The notes beneath the pieces are model-generated. The model was not told the DNA's origin. It saw nothing but the letters and a program-made list of their open reading frames with translations, and ran no database searches. Both the position numbers and the translations under genes were made by a program. Shown one piece after another: positions 62,127-64,000 of a stretch of DNA of 64,000 bases (within the stretch, counting starts at the first letter, position 1; the number at the start of each line of letters is the position of its first letter). Source of the DNA: Variovorax gracilis (lineage in GTDB: Bacteria; Pseudomonadota; Gammaproteobacteria; Burkholderiales; Burkholderiaceae_C); NCBI RefSeq assembly GCF_030317115.1, contig NZ_JASZYF010000009.1:202882-266881 (forward strand). Reading direction: 5' to 3'.

Positions 62127-62822
62127 ATGCTGAAGCTCCACGACATCCACGCCTATTACGGCAAGAGCCATGTGTTGCATGGTGTTTCGTTTGACGTCGG
62201 CCCCGGCGAAATCGTCGCCTTGCTGGGTCGAAACGGCTCGGGCCGTTCGACGACGGCCAAGGCCATCATGGGCCTTGTGCATGCGGAGGGCACGCTGCGC
62301 TGGAAGGAGCACGACATCCTGCGCCGGAAGGCCTACGAGATCGCGCACCTCGGCATCGGCTATGTGCCCGAGAACCGGGACATCTTCCCCAAGCTCACGG
62401 TGCACCAGAACCTCCTGCTGGGCCAGAAGGGCAACGGCAAGGGCAGCCGCTGGTCCTTCGACGACATGTACGGCATGTTCCCGCGCCTGAAGGAGCGCCA
62501 GCACACGGAAGCTGGCGTGCTCTCGGGCGGCGAGCAGCAGATGCTGACCCTGTGCCGTACGCTGATGGGCGATCCCGACCTGATCATCATCGACGAGCCG
62601 ACCGAGGGCCTTGCGCCCAAGATCGTGGAGCTGGTGGGGCAATATCTCCGCACGCTCAAGGACAAGGGCATCTCGGTGCTGTTGATCGAACAGAAGCTGA
62701 CCATCGCCATGCAGATCTCCGATCGAGCATTGGTCATGGGCCACGGCAGCATCGTGTTCGACGGCACACCGGACAGCCTCCGGGCCGATGCCTCTACCCG
62801 CAAGGAGTGGCTGGAGGTCTGA
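62127..62822 (+). CDS. livF: Branched-chain amino acid ABC transporter ATP-binding protein LivF (Walker A Lys to Arg)
   Basis: 231 residues from ATG 62127. LivF-type ABC protein: YYGKSHVLHGVSFDVGPGE, signature LSGGEQQMLTLCRTLM, Walker B LIIIDEPTEGLAPKIVE, switch region LLIEQKLTIAM. The Walker A is GRNGSGRSTT: the lysine that normally holds the ATP beta-phosphate is arginine (codon CGT). All else looks intact and the frame is undamaged, so it may be a natural variant rather than decay. Last gene of livHMGF. Confidence 0.94.
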   Translation: MLKLHDIHAYYGKSHVLHGVSFDVGPGEIVALLGRNGSGRSTTAKAIMGLVHAEGTLRWKEHDILRRKAYEIAHLGIGYVPENRDIFPKLTVHQNLLLGQKGNGKGSRWSFDDMYGMFPRLKERQHTEAGVLSGGEQQMLTLCRTLMGDPDLIIIDEPTEGLAPKIVELVGQYLRTLKDKGISVLLIEQKLTIAMQISDRALVMGHGSIVFDGTPDSLRADASTRKEWLEV

Positions 62823-62871
62823 ACACGCTCCGACTGCTTCCTGAGTTTGTCTCGACAGCGACTTGGGGCCG

Positions 62872-62899
62872 TTGCCTGGCCCCAGGAAACGCCTAGAAT
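62872..62899 (+). promoter_or_regulatory. Candidate sigma-70 promoter for the beta-oxidation gene
   Basis: TTGCCT (62872-62877), 16-bp spacer, TAGAAT (62894-62899): 4/6 and 5/6 matches to consensus, about 115 bp before the ATG at 63012. A 7-bp stem (TGGGGCC / GGCCCCA) overlaps the -35 side and may help end livF transcription, though no T-run follows. The 189-bp gap 62823-63011 holds nothing else recognisable. Confidence 0.4.
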
Positions 62900-63011
62900 T
62901 TCACAAAAAAAGAACACTCGTGCTTTTTAAGTGCGAGGGCGTCGGCGCCGAGTGGGTGCGCCACGCTCTCGAACCCTTTTTCGATCCTCTCCCATCCCAA
63001 AGGAACGCAGC

Positions 63012-64000
63012 ATGACGGCTGAATACAAAGTGCTCGGCGATGTCGCCGTGATCACGATGACCAACCCCCCGGTCAATGGCCTCGGTTTCTCGACACGCAT
63101 CGGCATCACCGACGGTCTCTCGAAGGCCATCGATGACCCGGCCGTCAAATCGATCGTCATCACCGGCGCCGGCAAGGCCTTCTCCGGCGGCGCCGACATC
63201 AAGGAATTCGGCACGCCCAAGGCGCTGCAGGAGCCCAATCTGCTGAGCGTGATCCTGGCGCTCGAGGCATCGCCCAAGCCCATCGTCGCCGCGATCCACT
63301 CCGTCTGCATGGGCGGCGGCCTTGAATTGGCCCTGGGTTGCCACTACCGCGTGGCCGCACCCGGAACCAGCGTCGCGCTCCCCGAAGTCAAGCTGGGCCT
63401 GCTGCCCGGTGCAGGCGGCACTCAGCGCCTGCCGCGCGTGCTGGGCGTCGAGACCGCTCTCAACATGATCGTGAGTGGTGAAGCCGTCAAGAGCGAGATG
63501 CTCGCTTCGCTGCCCGGTCAGAAGCTGTTCGACAAGCTGGCTGCATCGCCCGAGTCCGTGTTCGACGAGGCCGTCAAATTGGCGAAGTCGGTTGCCGGCA
63601 AGACGGGCGCCGAGTTGCCGCTGGTGCGCAGCCTGCCGTGCAAGCATCCGCAGGGCGACGCCTACTTCCAGTTTGCCAAGAACATGGTGGGCGGCATGTC
63701 GAAGAATTACCCGGCGCCGCTCAAATGCGTCGACGCTGTGCAGGCCGCGACCAAGATGAAGTTCGACGACGGCATGGCCGAAGAGCGCCGTCTCTTCACC
63801 GCGCTGATGTTCACGCCCGAATCGATGGCGCTGCGCCACCTGTTCATGGCGGAACGTGCGGCTTCGCGGATTCCCGACGTTGCGGACGACACGCCCCAGC
63901 GCGCCATCAAGTCCGTGGGCGTGATCGGTGCCGGCACCATGGGCGGCGGGATCTCGATGAACTTCCTGAACGCGGGCATCCCCGTGAAGATCCTCGAGAT
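63012..64000 (+). CDS. Bifunctional enoyl-CoA hydratase / 3-hydroxyacyl-CoA dehydrogenase, N-terminal part (runs off the window)
   Basis: 329 complete codons are inside the window from ATG 63012; the gene continues past 64000. N-terminal crotonase domain: ITGAGKAFSGGADIKEFG with the oxyanion-hole pattern, MGGGLELALGCHYRVAAP, PEVKLGLLPGAGGTQRLPRV. It then enters the NAD-binding dehydrogenase domain with SVGVIGAGTMGGGISMNF. This is the FadB/FadJ or peroxisomal-type L-bifunctional enzyme of beta-oxidation. Its location near an acyl-CoA synthetase fits. Confidence 0.95.
   Translation, partial: MTAEYKVLGDVAVITMTNPPVNGLGFSTRIGITDGLSKAIDDPAVKSIVITGAGKAFSGGADIKEFGTPKALQEPNLLSVILALEASPKPIVAAIHSVCMGGGLELALGCHYRVAAPGTSVALPEVKLGLLPGAGGTQRLPRVLGVETALNMIVSGEAVKSEMLASLPGQKLFDKLAASPESVFDEAVKLAKSVAGKTGAELPLVRSLPCKHPQGDAYFQFAKNMVGGMSKNYPAPLKCVDAVQAATKMKFDDGMAEERRLFTALMFTPESMALRHLFMAERAASRIPDVADDTPQRAIKSVGVIGAGTMGGGISMNFLNAGIPVKILE

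Noticed and set aside
1..64000. tRNA, rRNA or CRISPR loci.
   Set aside because: No cloverleaf with CCA-type 3' end, rRNA-like sequence, or regularly spaced repeats was noticed while reading; a covariance-model scan was not possible here.

Overview
This 64 kb stretch is GC-rich bacterial chromosome, almost fully coding, and most consistent with a beta-proteobacterium of the Comamonadaceae (Variovorax or a close relative). Support comes from the smc-zipA-ligA order, map-glnD, divergent map/purL, a selO-msrB-yciB-bolA chain, many Tat-type signal peptides on ABC binding proteins, and the general style of liv and aap operons. The genus is inferred from gene content and was not checked by any search. 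No rRNA, tRNA, CRISPR array, insertion sequence or prophage was seen.

Layout. 1-2.4 kb: end of an RND efflux pump (inner-membrane permease, partial, plus its outer-membrane lipoprotein). 2.4-6.6 kb: a transglutaminase-like protein divergent from a 1087-residue membrane protein of unknown function. 6.6-8.8 kb: yggX-mnmC on the minus strand. 8.9-27.1 kb: a large sulfur-acquisition region with a lone sulfate-binding protein, an alkanesulfonate operon (ssuE, a 46-residue membrane peptide, ssuA, ssuD, ssuC, a second ssuA-like gene, ssuB), a Mop-type oxyanion-binding protein, metNIQ, serine acetyltransferase, flavin reductases, azoR with a divergent LysR regulator, then a hydrolase-cysP/sbp-cysT-cysW-cysA-dsbB operon. 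27.0-31.7 kb: an accessory patch with an orphan ParA-like ATPase, a hipB-hipA toxin-antitoxin pair with a clear inverted operator pair, and two coupled lipoprotein genes. 31.8-39.5 kb: smc, zipA, ligA, a Gly/Tyr-rich lipoprotein and def. 39.5-43.6 kb: doxX, an amino-acid ABC transporter (aapJQM, with no ATPase gene beside it) and a PPC-domain protein. 43.6-47.0 kb: map-glnD. 47.1-52.1 kb: purL and a Tat-exported LigB-type dioxygenase. 52.2-55.8 kb: selO-msrB-yciB-bolA and a parvulin. 55.9-64 kb: an acyl-CoA synthetase, a liv branched-chain amino-acid/amide ABC operon, and the start of a fused enoyl-CoA hydratase/3-hydroxyacyl-CoA dehydrogenase.

How it works together. The 9-27 kb region covers sulfate/thiosulfate import, sulfonate import and desulfonation, methionine import, and the serine-activating step of cysteine synthesis; a disulfide-bond oxidase is appended to the sulfate operon. 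No CysB-like regulator of that region is evident, but several palindromes lie in its leader regions. The 54 kb minus-strand operon is redox and cell-envelope themed. The right end combines acyl-CoA activation, uptake and beta-oxidation.

The features most worth follow-up are the 1087-residue membrane protein, the 46-residue peptide in the sulfonate operon, the 17-codon leader frame before the sulfate operon, a LivF whose Walker A lysine is arginine, and the AapJQM set without AapP. I did not find a clearly new multi-gene defence or secondary-metabolite system.
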